From Vibrio galatheae (GTDB lineage Bacteria > Pseudomonadota > Gammaproteobacteria > Enterobacterales > Vibrionaceae): 64,000 nucleotides of DNA. The stretch lies in contig NZ_JXXV01000011.1 of NCBI RefSeq assembly GCF_000967545.1, positions 62,001 to 126,000 on the forward strand, given 5' to 3'. The notes beneath the pieces are model-generated. The model was not told the DNA's origin. It did no database searches and worked only from the letters and a program-made list of their open reading frames with translations. The first letter of the stretch is position 1. Every line of letters starts with the position of its first letter. Of the stretch, positions 1 to 9,243 are shown in pieces. The translations under genes were made by a program, and so were the position numbers.

Positions 1-1
1 T

Positions 2-403
2 CCGACCCTAATTAAAACGTATTTGATTGAGCAACCTGTAGTGGAAAGTGCTCACCCATATCTATTGAATCCGCAAGCCGATCTGCAAGCCTTGTACTTT
101 TCCAACTGGTCGCTTGAGAAAAATCAAGGCCGCTGGCGCAGCACCATTCATACCTCGATTCCAGAACAAGAGCTTGCTGAGCGTTGGATGAATTTAGTCG
201 GAACCGAAGTCAGCCCTGAAAATTTTGCCAACTTAAAGCCACAGTTAGGTCAGCCGAGCTCAATTGAAGTGTGGTATCTCGATCAAGAAGAGCCGCAAAG
301 GATCACGTATTATCAAACTTCGCAATTTTGGTTGTTAAAAAACTGGCAAGACAAGTGGATAGCGATTTCGGTGGATAGTGGTTATTTAGTTCCTAGAGAT
401 TAA
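2..403 (+). CDS. C-terminal part of an unnamed protein (runs off left edge)
   Basis: The reading frame is open from the first bases of the window, so at least 133 codons of a longer gene are present and the true start lies outside. I do not recognise a domain. The visible part is soluble, rich in Trp, Tyr and Gln, and has no membrane segment. It sits about 50 bp upstream of mutM on the same strand; in Vibrio a short hypothetical gene usually occupies this place. A TTG at 23 could be used as a start, but the open frame before it makes a 5' truncation by the window more likely. Confidence 0.6.
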   Translation, partial: PTLIKTYLIEQPVVESAHPYLLNPQADLQALYFSNWSLEKNQGRWRSTIHTSIPEQELAERWMNLVGTEVSPENFANLKPQLGQPSSIEVWYLDQEEPQRITYYQTSQFWLLKNWQDKWIAISVDSGYLVPRD

Positions 404-454
404 CGGCTAGAAACTCTACACTAGGCGCTACGATTTCTATGCTAGGAACTCTTT

Positions 455-1261
455 ATGCCGGAACTACCAGAAGTTGAAGTTAGCCGAATGGGCATTTCTC
501 CTCATCTAGTTGGTGAGACTGTTGCTAAAATAACCTTTCGTACGCCAAAACTCCGTTGGGATATTCCTCAGGATCTTAAAAAAATGCAAGGCCAAGTGAT
601 TCGCAACATCACGCGTCGAGCCAAGTACTTATTGATAGAAACGGATGTTGGTTGTGCGATTGTCCATCTTGGGATGTCTGGCTCTCTGAGAGTACTTGAT
701 GCCGAGATCTCACCCGCTAAACATGATCATGTTGATCTCAAACTAACTAACGGCAAGGTGCTACGTTATAATGACCCAAGACGTTTTGGCGCATGGTTAT
801 GGACTGAAGATGGCACACACGCCGCACTAGGTAAGATGGGGCCAGAGCCGCTTACCTCTGAGTTCAATCATGGCTATATGGTTGAAAAGGCGAGCAATAA
901 GCGTGTCGCGGTGAAGCAGTTTATTATGGATAACAAAATTGTTGTTGGGGTGGGGAATATCTATGCCAATGAGTCGTTATTTAGCTCAGGAATTCACCCC
1001 ACACGATCAGCAGGTACGCTGACCGCGAACGAATGGCAAAGGCTGGTCTATGAAATTAAGCGCGTGCTCGATACCGCAATCAAGCAAGGTGGCACAACGT
1101 TAAAAGATTTCGCTCAAGCGGATGGTAAGCCCGGTTATTTTGCTCAAGAGCTACAAGTCTATGGTAAAGCGAGTGAGCCTTGTCCAACGTGTGGCGAACT
1201 AATCGAAGAGCAGAAGATTGGCCAACGCAATACCTTCTTTTGCAATCAGTGCCAGAAGTAA
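455..1261 (+). CDS. mutM: Formamidopyrimidine-DNA glycosylase
   Basis: Bifunctional glycosylase/AP lyase that excises oxidised purines such as 8-oxoguanine. The protein is 268 aa, the usual length. It starts MPELPEVE, which supplies the N-terminal Pro nucleophile and the following Glu once Met is removed. The C-terminal zinc finger is intact with Cys243, Cys246, Cys263 and Cys266. The ATG is preceded by an AGGAAC ribosome site. A bidirectional terminator overlaps the stop codon and separates the gene from convergent coaD. Start and family are both clear. Confidence 0.97.
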   Translation: MPELPEVEVSRMGISPHLVGETVAKITFRTPKLRWDIPQDLKKMQGQVIRNITRRAKYLLIETDVGCAIVHLGMSGSLRVLDAEISPAKHDHVDLKLTNGKVLRYNDPRRFGAWLWTEDGTHAALGKMGPEPLTSEFNHGYMVEKASNKRVAVKQFIMDNKIVVGVGNIYANESLFSSGIHPTRSAGTLTANEWQRLVYEIKRVLDTAIKQGGTTLKDFAQADGKPGYFAQELQVYGKASEPCPTCGELIEEQKIGQRNTFFCNQCQK

Positions 1262-1287
1262 AACAAGCGGCGAATCAGCCGCTTGTT

Positions 1288-1289
<2 letters not shown>
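1261..1289. terminator. Bidirectional terminator between mutM and coaD
   Basis: Perfect 11-bp stem, AAACAAGCGGC at 1261-1271 and its complement at 1278-1288, with a 6-nt loop. It has a T run on the plus side and an A run that becomes a T run on minus, so it can serve both convergent genes. It overlaps the mutM stop and abuts the coaD stop. Confidence 0.85.
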
Positions 1290-1812
<523 letters not shown>

Positions 1813-1889
1813 TCAATACTAACAAAAAGGCTCACAATTACCCACTGAAGCCGCTATCATTGGGGCAAAAGAACCGTGTGGAAAGAGTG

Positions 1890-2924
1890 ATGAAAAAAAT
1901 ACTGGTTGTGCGTAACGATAAGATTGGCGACTTCATGCTGGCTTGGCCAAGCTTTGCTATGTTGAAATCCTCACTACCAGATAGTCATATCACTGCGTTA
2001 GTCCCTAACTATACGGTGGCGTTAGCTGAGCTATGTCCTTGGATTGATAGTGTGTTGGTTGACCCGACAGAGAAAAGTGACAAAGCAAAACAAACCGAAT
2101 TGATAAAGCAGATCCGCTCCGAGCAATTTGACGCCTCAATCAATCTATTCTCAACCACTTATAACGCCAAGTTAGTTTGGAAAGGCAAAATTCCTTACCG
2201 TTTAGCGCCCGCGACTAAGCTGGCGCAGATTTTCTACAATAAGCGTATTAAGCAGAAGCGTTCGCAATCTGCTAAACCAGAGTTTGAATATAACCTCGAT
2301 CTTATTCGCGCTTTTCTGACGGATAACGGCGTGAAGATTGTCGAGCCCTCTGCTCCTTTTCTTTCATTTACTGCTCCGCAACTTACTGAACAAAAATCAA
2401 AACTGGCTCAGCAGTTAGATTTGAACGCTGATAAGCCATGGATTTATGTGCATGCAGGAAGTGGCGGCAGCGCCAATAACTTATCATTGCACCAGTACAC
2501 TCAGCTTGTAGGTGGCTTAGAGGGCGACTTTGAGGTGATACTGACCGCTGGTCCTGGTGAAGAGCAAAAAGCCGCTGAGCTGCAACAATTATTAGCTGTG
2601 AGCGGTCGTAGTGCTGCGCTTTATGACAAAAATGATGGCTTAGTGGATTTCTCTTGCTCGATTGCGTGCGCAGATATGTTTATCGCTGGCTCTACTGGAC
2701 CGCTGCATATCGCCGCAGCAATTGATGTTCCTACCGTTGGATTCTTCCCGAGTAAACGTTCTGCGACACCGCTGCGCTGGCAACCGATTAACTCACAAGG
2801 TAAGCATATCGCGTTTTGCCCACCGCAAGCGGAGGATAAAGCGAGTCAGGAAGATATGGCGCGTATTGATATTGCTCAAGTGTTAGAGCAGCTCAAACCT
2901 TGGGTACACCAAGTACTGAAATGA
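1890..2924 (+). CDS. Glycosyltransferase family 9 (heptosyltransferase-like)
   Basis: ADP-heptose:LPS heptosyltransferase family (GT9), 344 aa from ATG 1890, which has a GGAAAGAG ribosome site; an upstream TTG at 1860 lacks one. The N-terminal motif RNDKIGD supplies the conserved acceptor-side Asp, and the C-terminal donor-site motif GSTGPLHIAAA is intact. It would act on the cytoplasmic face, adding heptose to the inner core. It stands alone on plus between coaD and the minus-strand WaaE-like gene and has its own terminator. One of four GT9 paralogues in the locus; which heptose it adds cannot be read from sequence. Confidence 0.85.
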   Translation: MKKILVVRNDKIGDFMLAWPSFAMLKSSLPDSHITALVPNYTVALAELCPWIDSVLVDPTEKSDKAKQTELIKQIRSEQFDASINLFSTTYNAKLVWKGKIPYRLAPATKLAQIFYNKRIKQKRSQSAKPEFEYNLDLIRAFLTDNGVKIVEPSAPFLSFTAPQLTEQKSKLAQQLDLNADKPWIYVHAGSGGSANNLSLHQYTQLVGGLEGDFEVILTAGPGEEQKAAELQQLLAVSGRSAALYDKNDGLVDFSCSIACADMFIAGSTGPLHIAAAIDVPTVGFFPSKRSATPLRWQPINSQGKHIAFCPPQAEDKASQEDMARIDIAQVLEQLKPWVHQVLK

Positions 2925-2925
2925 C

Positions 2926-2950
2926 AAAGGGCTCTGATGAGCCCTTTTTA
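2926..2950 (+). terminator. Rho-independent terminator after the GT9 gene
   Basis: Nine-bp stem AAAGGGCTC / GAGCCCTTT with a TGAT loop and a run of five T. It lies two bases after the GT9 stop and ends that single-gene transcript before the convergent GT2 gene. Confidence 0.85.
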
Positions 2951-2967
2951 ATGCGCTTAACGGTGAC

Positions 2968-3756
2968 TTATTGCTTATAGTGAGGATCGTTATCGCGTGC
3001 CCATAAATCTGCGTACTTAACAAAGGTCGAGTGAGCAGAAAGCACCGCGATCAAGAAACCCTGTTTGCCATCAAGGAAACCACGTTTAAGTAGATACATT
3101 TTCAGGAAGCAACCTAAAGCATGAATAATCCCTTGCGACAGAGATGCCTTTTTGCCACGCGCTTGGCGTTGATCGGCCCACGCTTTGGCGTAGCCTGCCG
3201 ACTTAACTAGGTAGTGATTTAGATTTTGATACGAGTAGTGAAGAATATCGCCATCTAACTCGGCCACCTTGCAACCTTCTGGAATAATCACCGACTCGTG
3301 TACTAGGTTGTCGTTGTACTTGGTGAGTTTATTTGGGTAGAGGCGTACGTGACGGTAGTACCAGCCTGAGTGTTTAAGGAAACGGCCAAATACCCAAGTA
3401 AGCTCGTTGAGGTTATATACCGTATTTTCAGGTGGGCTTTCTAGCATTGTGAGGATGTTTTCACGCAATGTCTCGTCAATACGTTCATCGGCATCTACTG
3501 CAAGAATCCAATCACTGGTGGCATAACTTTGCGCCAACTGCTTCTGTTTACCAAATCCCGGCCACTCGGCATTAACGTAAAAATGCTCGGTATACTCACG
3601 GGCGATAGCTTCAGTATTATCCGTACTACCTGAGTCAACGATGATGATCTCATCGACCCAACGTAAACTCTCTAGGCAATCGCGCAGACTGTCCTGCTCA
3701 TTCTTGGTAATAATGACGGCGGCAATCGTCGCTCGGTTTTGACTGGCTTGATTCAT
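2968..3756 (-). CDS. waaE: WaaE/KdtX-like LPS-core glycosyltransferase (GT2)
   Basis: GT2 family protein of 262 aa. The N-terminal nucleotide-binding part has ITKNEQ near residue 17 and VDSGSTD near residue 41, and the metal-binding AVDADER motif lies near residue 86. It resembles the WaaE/KdtX group, which adds glucose to the first heptose of the inner core from a UDP-sugar. The ATG overlaps the stop of the upstream GT9 gene (ATGA), so the two are translationally coupled. The exact acceptor is inferred from family and location. Confidence 0.8.
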   Translation of the reverse strand: MNQASQNRATIAAVIITKNEQDSLRDCLESLRWVDEIIIVDSGSTDNTEAIAREYTEHFYVNAEWPGFGKQKQLAQSYATSDWILAVDADERIDETLRENILTMLESPPENTVYNLNELTWVFGRFLKHSGWYYRHVRLYPNKLTKYNDNLVHESVIIPEGCKVAELDGDILHYSYQNLNHYLVKSAGYAKAWADQRQARGKKASLSQGIIHALGCFLKMYLLKRGFLDGKQGFLIAVLSAHSTFVKYADLWARDNDPHYKQ

Positions 3757-4808
3757 AATAATGACTCTTTTTCACAGACCAAGTCGAACATAGTGATGAC
3801 TTGATCAGAAGTAATTCTGTTCATGGCTTGTTTGTCTTTCACTCGCGATCGCCAACTCAATTGTTCGGCAGATTGACCTGTTTGCTCTTCGATCGCCCTT
3901 TGCCAAACACTGACCACATAGTCGAGGTATTGATATGGGCCGGTTCGCTGTGGATTGTGATGTGCGTACAAGCCAATCACGGGCGTATTCATCGCATTCG
4001 CCATATGGGCTGGGCCTGTATCTGGTGCGATCACTAAATCACATTTGTCTAATAAAGCGAGCATCTGCATCAATGAGCTCTGTCCGACAAGGTTGGTCAC
4101 CTCACCTAGGCACAGTTCAACAACTTGTTCCGCCAAATCCGTTTCAACTTTGGCCGGACTGCCCGCTAAGATGACATTCCAGCCTTTACTTCGCGCATGC
4201 TTAATGAGTTCGCTATAGCCTTGCGCATGCCAGTTTTTATATGACTTGCTTGCTCCGGGTACGAGTACCAAGTTACGTTTACTGGTACTTAAGTGGCTTT
4301 GTGCCCATACGCCATCCTGCTTTGAATAACTTAACTGCCACTTAGGTGTTATATCATCAACACCAATCTTGTGAGCAAAAGCCATTAACCCATCAAGGAC
4401 ATGAGGCTTGCTCGGAGAGGGCACTTTGACATTGGTAAACAGGGTTTGAAAATCTTGACTACGCTTTGCATCAAATCCGATCTTATATCTGGCTTTGATA
4501 CCTAATGTAGCAATGCTTGCTCTGAATGCGTACTGCATATGTAGTAGCGCATCGAACCGATGTCCTTTGAGCTGGGACCATAATTGCTGATAAGCTCGCC
4601 AGCCTTGTTTTTTATCAAAAACAATCAGTTCAACCCCATCGATACTCTCAAGCAACTTTGCTTCGAGTGCTCCTGTTATCCAAGTTATTTTGGTATTTGG
4701 CCACTGTTCTTGAATGGCCTGAACCGCGGCGATGGTATTACACACATCGCCAATTGCAGAAAGGCGCAATATACATAGAGAATGTGGAGCGGTATCAAAA
4801 AGTGCCAT
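3753..4808 (-). CDS. GT9 heptosyltransferase, OpsX-like (candidate heptosyltransferase I)
   Basis: Protein of 351 aa with the GT9 N-terminal motif LRLSAIGDV near residue 14 and the C-terminal donor motif [12 protein letters not shown]. The opening [15 protein letters not shown] resembles OpsX of Haemophilus, the transferase that adds the first heptose to Kdo in organisms with a single phosphorylated Kdo. No separate WaaC is recognisable in the window, so this is the best candidate for that role. First gene of a two-gene minus operon, divergent from kdkA 93 bp away, which fits a shared inner-core function. Confidence 0.75.
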   Translation of the reverse strand: MALFDTAPHSLCILRLSAIGDVCNTIAAVQAIQEQWPNTKITWITGALEAKLLESIDGVELIVFDKKQGWRAYQQLWSQLKGHRFDALLHMQYAFRASIATLGIKARYKIGFDAKRSQDFQTLFTNVKVPSPSKPHVLDGLMAFAHKIGVDDITPKWQLSYSKQDGVWAQSHLSTSKRNLVLVPGASKSYKNWHAQGYSELIKHARSKGWNVILAGSPAKVETDLAEQVVELCLGEVTNLVGQSSLMQMLALLDKCDLVIAPDTGPAHMANAMNTPVIGLYAHHNPQRTGPYQYLDYVVSVWQRAIEEQTGQSAEQLSWRSRVKDKQAMNRITSDQVITMFDLVCEKESLL

Positions 4809-4901
4809 AGCATTGAGTAACTCATTGTTAGTGATATCGAATTATGCAGAGCTAACGAATAAATGTAAAATAGAACCGATTTTCGCCAATTTTAGGTCGC
4901 G

Positions 4902-5621
4902 TTGCTAAGTACAATGAAGAGTGTCACCGAGAACAACCAAGCGTTTTGGTATGATGAACAACTACTGAAAGAGCCAGTAGAAAAAGCCTTTGATGCCGAG
5001 TATTGGCAGCAAGCGGGCAAAGTGATTGGCAGTGCGGCAGGTCGCGGGACAACTTGGTTTGTGCAAACCGAGACCGTTGCGGCCGCGCTACGCCATTACC
5101 GTCGTGGCGGCCTGTTTGGCAAGTTGGTCGCAGACAGTTACTGGTTTTCTGGCTGGGAGAATACTCGTTGTTACCAAGAGTTGCAGTTGCTCAAAGCACT
5201 GCGTGAAGCTGGTGTGAATGTGCCTAAGCCTCTCGCTGCGAGAGCCATACGCACAGGTTTCACTTATCGCGCTGACTTGCTGAGCGAAAAAATCGCCAAT
5301 GCGCGTGATTTAGTCGCGATCTTAACTGAAGCTCCACTCGGCGCTGAGATGTATAAAAAAATTGGTCAACAGATCCGAAAAATGCATGACGCTCAAGTCA
5401 ACCACACTGACCTCAATATTCACAACATCTTGATTGATGACCAACAACAAGTATGGATCATCGATTTTGATAAGTGTTACCAGCAACCCGGCGACAGCTG
5501 GAAGCAGGGCAACCTAGAAAGATTGCAGCGATCTTTTGTTAAAGAGGTGGGTAAGCGTGACATCTCGTGGCAACAGAATGACTGGCAACCTCTTCTTGAA
5601 GGCTACCAGTCAAAGAGCTAG
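4902..5621 (+). CDS. kdkA: 3-deoxy-D-manno-octulosonic acid (Kdo) kinase
   Basis: ATP-dependent kinase that phosphorylates Kdo of lipid A-Kdo, known from Haemophilus and Vibrio. Protein of 239 aa with the kinase-like catalytic motif HTDLNIHNILI near residue 168 and the metal-binding IIDFDKC near residue 187; VIGSAAGRGTTWF near residue 42 also matches the family. The frame opens at TTG 4902, while ATG 4914 is an alternative start; neither has a strong ribosome site. Its presence implies a lipid A carrying one phosphorylated Kdo, hence a monofunctional WaaA. The 3' end overlaps the convergent WavE-family gene by 4 bp. Confidence 0.93.
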   Translation: MLSTMKSVTENNQAFWYDEQLLKEPVEKAFDAEYWQQAGKVIGSAAGRGTTWFVQTETVAAALRHYRRGGLFGKLVADSYWFSGWENTRCYQELQLLKALREAGVNVPKPLAARAIRTGFTYRADLLSEKIANARDLVAILTEAPLGAEMYKKIGQQIRKMHDAQVNHTDLNIHNILIDDQQQVWIIDFDKCYQQPGDSWKQGNLERLQRSFVKEVGKRDISWQQNDWQPLLEGYQSKS

Positions 5622-6541
5622 CTTTTTAGCTTGCGCAAAAGGCTGCCCGTAAGGTTTTTATAGCTTCGATATAGACGTTTAGTATCACGTGGTTTACCTG
5701 ATTTATTGTTGAGATAAAGCCAGTCTGATAGGTCGTACTCTAAGGCCAAATTACCGCGTTTATAAAATCTCTCGGTGACATCTAGCCCCAACTTCTCTGG
5801 TGCATCCACTATGATGTTGTTGGCAATAAACTGCGGCCAAAAATCAGTACCTAACCCCGCGTCTTCACCCGTCAGATTATTAATCTTAAGTGGCTTGCCA
5901 ATCAGTTTGGACAACCAGTTGAGGGTTAAAAACTGCTCGGTCGTGGTGTAGCGCGCTTTGTAACCTTGTTTTAGTGTGAAGCTCAACTCTTCTATCCAGT
6001 TCGAGGACCAAATGGTGAGTAAGTCTTCTGTGAGTCCGAAGTCAAACAGATCGCTTTTATGAAAATAGACAGGGCGGCCGTGATGACTCGAAATAAAGAA
6101 GGTACTACTGGTCAAGGTTCGCTGGTTAAAAAAGGAGAACGACTCTTGCCTTGGTAGATCCGCGTATTGGCAGTATAAATCGACAAACTGTCGACCAACA
6201 AGCTTGCTATCGGAACGAATTTTGACCGCGTATTTAGTGGTTACTGCTTTGAGTCCATAGTGAGAGCTGACCATTTGGCGATTGTTGTTTAGGGTCTGCG
6301 GTTTTCCATCATGAAAGATGATGTTTGAACCTGGATCATCGAGTTCTATCACTTGGTCATAATCCAAACCTTGATGAGGTTGACCTTTCCAGGTTGATAA
6401 GATGATGGTCGACGCCGGAAAATAGCTGCGGATGGAACTCAGACATTCTCTTGTGATGCCAGAGATCTGAGTCCGGTCACCGCTCGCTTGAACTGGGCCT
6501 TGCACAACAAAGGTGATGTCTTGGTCAGTAATCTGAATCAT
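5618..6541 (-). CDS. WavE-family LPS synthesis protein
   Basis: Protein of 307 aa matching the WavE family, defined by a Vibrio cholerae core-oligosaccharide gene required for normal LPS. It opens ITFVVQGPV and holds the conserved stretches NNNRQMVSSHYGL and KIRSDSKLVG, typical of this glycosyltransferase-like family. No membrane segment is visible. It is the last gene of the minus-strand waaF operon, 4 bp after the nucleotidyltransferase gene, and overlaps kdkA tail to tail. Its sugar donor is unknown; the nucleotidyltransferase just upstream may supply it. Confidence 0.85.
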   Translation of the reverse strand: MIQITDQDITFVVQGPVQASGDRTQISGITRECLSSIRSYFPASTIILSTWKGQPHQGLDYDQVIELDDPGSNIIFHDGKPQTLNNNRQMVSSHYGLKAVTTKYAVKIRSDSKLVGRQFVDLYCQYADLPRQESFSFFNQRTLTSSTFFISSHHGRPVYFHKSDLFDFGLTEDLLTIWSSNWIEELSFTLKQGYKARYTTTEQFLTLNWLSKLIGKPLKINNLTGEDAGLGTDFWPQFIANNIIVDAPEKLGLDVTERFYKRGNLALEYDLSDWLYLNNKSGKPRDTKRLYRSYKNLTGSLLRKLKS

Positions 6542-6545
6542 TTCG

Positions 6546-7280
6546 CTACCTGTTTAGAAAGTCAGTGTACTCTTGTGGAACACCACAGAAGGTCACTTCA
6601 CTTCGCTCTATGAGATGGTAGTGAACTTCTAAGCCTTGCTCTACCAGTAAGTTATACAAAGGTGCAATGTACAGCTCACCTTTTTCCCACTCTTGTTGTG
6701 GTTTGGCTACATAAGCTTGATAGGCATCTAGGTAGGCTTGTTTGCGATTAAAATGATAAAGGCCAGTACTACAAAGATCGGATATTGGATTCTTTTCAGC
6801 AGTTTTGATGACTTTGGTTGAGCCTGCTTTTTCTGGCAGGGCAAAAGACCAGTTATCACCAGAGCCTTTAAACACTTCTAAGTACCCATCGCCTTTATGA
6901 CTGACGTCAGGAAAGATAAAATTAGGCCTAAAAGTGTCAATGTTAAATACGGTAATTGCACCTTGATAGTCTGGACGTTGTTGTTCTAGTAGATCCAAAC
7001 CTAAACTAACCGTTTCCGCTTGTCCTCTTGTCTCTTGGTCTAGAACAACAATGTAGAATTCTATGATCCCAAGTTTTTGTGCTCGTTGTTTAACAAAAGC
7101 TTCTGTTTCATAAACATTTCGGACGATAAACAGAAAAGGTAACGTAGAGAAGTAGGCTCGAAAGCTCTTCACCGAGTGATCAAATAGCGTTTCACCATGT
7201 GCTTCTAGCATGTATTTAGGTTTGGTGTAACCTGCTTTGAAAAAGCGCGAGCTCATACCCGCCATAGGAATCACTATCAT
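6546..7280 (-). CDS. Sugar-phosphate nucleotidyltransferase-like protein
   Basis: Protein of 244 aa with the N-terminal NTP-transferase signature in the form PMAGMSSRF followed by KPKYML, the phosphate-binding loop and substrate Lys of this fold. It would join a nucleoside monophosphate to a sugar-1-phosphate or a related phosphate ester; the substrate cannot be told. The start overlaps the stop of the preceding fusion gene by 4 bp (ATGA). With the kinase-domain fusion and the HAD phosphatase upstream it forms a set that could make and activate a small phosphorylated core substituent for WavE. Confidence 0.75.
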   Translation of the reverse strand: MIVIPMAGMSSRFFKAGYTKPKYMLEAHGETLFDHSVKSFRAYFSTLPFLFIVRNVYETEAFVKQRAQKLGIIEFYIVVLDQETRGQAETVSLGLDLLEQQRPDYQGAITVFNIDTFRPNFIFPDVSHKGDGYLEVFKGSGDNWSFALPEKAGSTKVIKTAEKNPISDLCSTGLYHFNRKQAYLDAYQAYVAKPQQEWEKGELYIAPLYNLLVEQGLEVHYHLIERSEVTFCGVPQEYTDFLNR

Positions 7281-8860
7281 TGTTCTAATCTCTGTAAAAT
7301 TTGATGCAGTCGGAAAGCATTAGCGAACAAAGCGTCTTGGCGGCGCTTATCATCGGCATGTAATGGCAACATGGATAAAAAGAGCTGAATCTGCATGGCA
7401 TACAAGTGCTGGGCTGTAATACTAAACTCTTCCTCGACCAATTGGATAAAGACCTGCTGTGTTTCCCTATGGGCACCGTTATCTTCAATTGTTAAGGTGA
7501 TCTTTTGTTGCTCGAGTGAAACATCGTAGTAGCCAGCAATGATCCAGTCATATAGTCCCAAAATAGAGTGACTCAATTTGGCTAGGTCATAGCGAATATC
7601 ACCGTAGATAGTCTTGCGCCCATCCGGAGTCATCCCTCGTGGGTCAATGGTTTTGACCTTACCCGCTCGAAAATCATACAGAATATTACTAAAGCAGAAA
7701 TCTCCGTGTAATACGCCAAGCTGATCTTGTTGGGGTGGTAGATGTTTTTCACTTAATGCTAGGACGTCTTGCAAGCTTACAGTTTGGCCTTGATAAGTCC
7801 ATTTGCTGTCAATATTGATATTTCGCGCTTGGCAGAACTCTGCTAAGCGTGTAGGGGTTTTACCGCCAAAGAGAACATCTAAGGTGTTAGCGTGAGTACC
7901 CGCTTCAACGAACTGTTTGCCGCAAGCAGATAGGAACTCAATACAGCCTGTTAGGATTTGCTGCCAAACTTGAGTCGGCAATTTGGAAAAAACGAATAAC
8001 TCGTTCAAAGCGGTAAGATGTAGGTATTCAAGTTTGTAAGAAACTTTGCCTTGCTCGTTACTGCAGCCTAAATACTGTGGGATGTAACCTCGCAGTGGAT
8101 ATGGAAGCTTCTCAAACCAATTGGCCTCTGCGGCAATTTTATCGTTTTTAATGCTCGCTTTTTCAATCCATTTTGGTGTTATGGTCAGCTCATTAAAGGC
8201 TCTTTGAGTTGTGTGTTCTGCTTTTGAACGGTAGTAAGTGTTTACATGACCGAAGTCGAGCCAACCATTAGCATCGACTGGAGTAAGCCCGACGGATTGA
8301 TGGTAGCGATTGAGCCCTTCGATGAAATTCCACTCACTTTGGGTAATACAGCGTACTAGCTCACGTGGTTGGCTGAACTTAAAGTAACCATCAATGATAC
8401 GATGGGTTTCTGTGTTCAGTTGCTGTTCGGCATCTTTGAGCCAATGAGCCTTATCGTCAGTCAACACTGCCCAGTTATAGCTGTCTTTGGCGGTTGACAC
8501 ACTAGCTATGTCATCACCGATAGGCAGCTGCGAAAAAAGCGTATCACCATAGAGGATATGTAAAGGTGTATTCAGTGAGTGCCCACTGATATTAATTGCG
8601 GCAACTAAAGATGCGCCTAAACTTAGGCTATCCGGTGTAGCGATTAGCTTTACATTGTGGTGTTCAAGCCATTTCTTATCCAGCTCTGATACCGAGTAAG
8701 TTTCAGGTACTGAGAGATAGATGTCGACTCCGCTAGGAGCGAGAGCAATTTGATGTTGAAACAAGCGTCGGTTTCCAAGTGGTAAAAAACTTGGCGGAAT
8801 ATGTCCAAATTCTGATTCTAGCTCTTGGCCAACGTAGGCTCCAGACATGATTAGGAACAT
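7277..8860 (-). CDS. Fusion: degenerate nucleotidyltransferase-like domain plus APH-type kinase domain
   Basis: Protein of 527 aa. Residues 1 to about 240 resemble an NTP-transferase fold (LPLGNRRLFQHQ, LYGDTLF), but the glycine-rich loop is replaced by MSGAYVGQELESEFG, so activity there is doubtful. Residues from about 270 hold an aminoglycoside-phosphotransferase-type kinase with the catalytic loop HGDFCFSN near residue 382 and the metal site IDPRG near residue 400. ATG 8860 has AAGGA six bases upstream. It overlaps the HAD gene by 10 bp and the next nucleotidyltransferase by 4 bp. Predicted cytosolic small-molecule kinase in core-sugar modification; substrate unknown. Confidence 0.7.
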   Translation of the reverse strand: MFLIMSGAYVGQELESEFGHIPPSFLPLGNRRLFQHQIALAPSGVDIYLSVPETYSVSELDKKWLEHHNVKLIATPDSLSLGASLVAAINISGHSLNTPLHILYGDTLFSQLPIGDDIASVSTAKDSYNWAVLTDDKAHWLKDAEQQLNTETHRIIDGYFKFSQPRELVRCITQSEWNFIEGLNRYHQSVGLTPVDANGWLDFGHVNTYYRSKAEHTTQRAFNELTITPKWIEKASIKNDKIAAEANWFEKLPYPLRGYIPQYLGCSNEQGKVSYKLEYLHLTALNELFVFSKLPTQVWQQILTGCIEFLSACGKQFVEAGTHANTLDVLFGGKTPTRLAEFCQARNINIDSKWTYQGQTVSLQDVLALSEKHLPPQQDQLGVLHGDFCFSNILYDFRAGKVKTIDPRGMTPDGRKTIYGDIRYDLAKLSHSILGLYDWIIAGYYDVSLEQQKITLTIEDNGAHRETQQVFIQLVEEEFSITAQHLYAMQIQLFLSMLPLHADDKRRQDALFANAFRLHQILQRLEQ

Positions 8861-9231
8861 TGTTTTTCCTTTTCAAACAGCTGATTAATTTGCTCATAAC
8901 TTAGTTTGGCGAATTCTGATGGGCGCACGGATCTATCGTCAATATAGAAGCCTTCGTGACCACACCATGGTTTGCCCACGATGATTTCGTCATAAGGAAC
9001 ACTATGCTTGTCTAACCATTCGGTAATGATGGGTAAAGTGTGGATATTGATTTTGCCAACATTACCTTCATAGGTACGCATGTTACGTGCAGTGGCGATA
9101 ACTATTTCAAAACCTTGCTCTTTATAGCTTTTTAACTGCTCAATTACGTCTGTGCGCGGTAGGACATTTCTATAGTCTGAAGTATTGGCTTGCGTAAGTG
9201 TTCCGTCTAGGTCGACGATTAGCTTTTTCAT
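8851..9231 (-). CDS. Small HAD-family phosphatase (capsule/LPS type)
   Basis: Protein of 126 aa from ATG 9231, which has AGGA ten bases upstream; a TTG at 9240 would add three residues. HAD motif I is DLDGTLT at the N-terminus, motif II is in VIATARN, and the C-terminal acidic motif is YIDDRSV. The protein is a bare core domain without a cap, as in phosphatases acting on phosphorylated sugars or their precursors in capsule and LPS clusters. Tightly packed between waaA and the kinase fusion. Substrate unknown. Confidence 0.8.
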   Translation of the reverse strand: MKKLIVDLDGTLTQANTSDYRNVLPRTDVIEQLKSYKEQGFEIVIATARNMRTYEGNVGKINIHTLPIITEWLDKHSVPYDEIIVGKPWCGHEGFYIDDRSVRPSEFAKLSYEQINQLFEKEKQCS

Positions 9232-9243
9232 ATTATTCAATTC

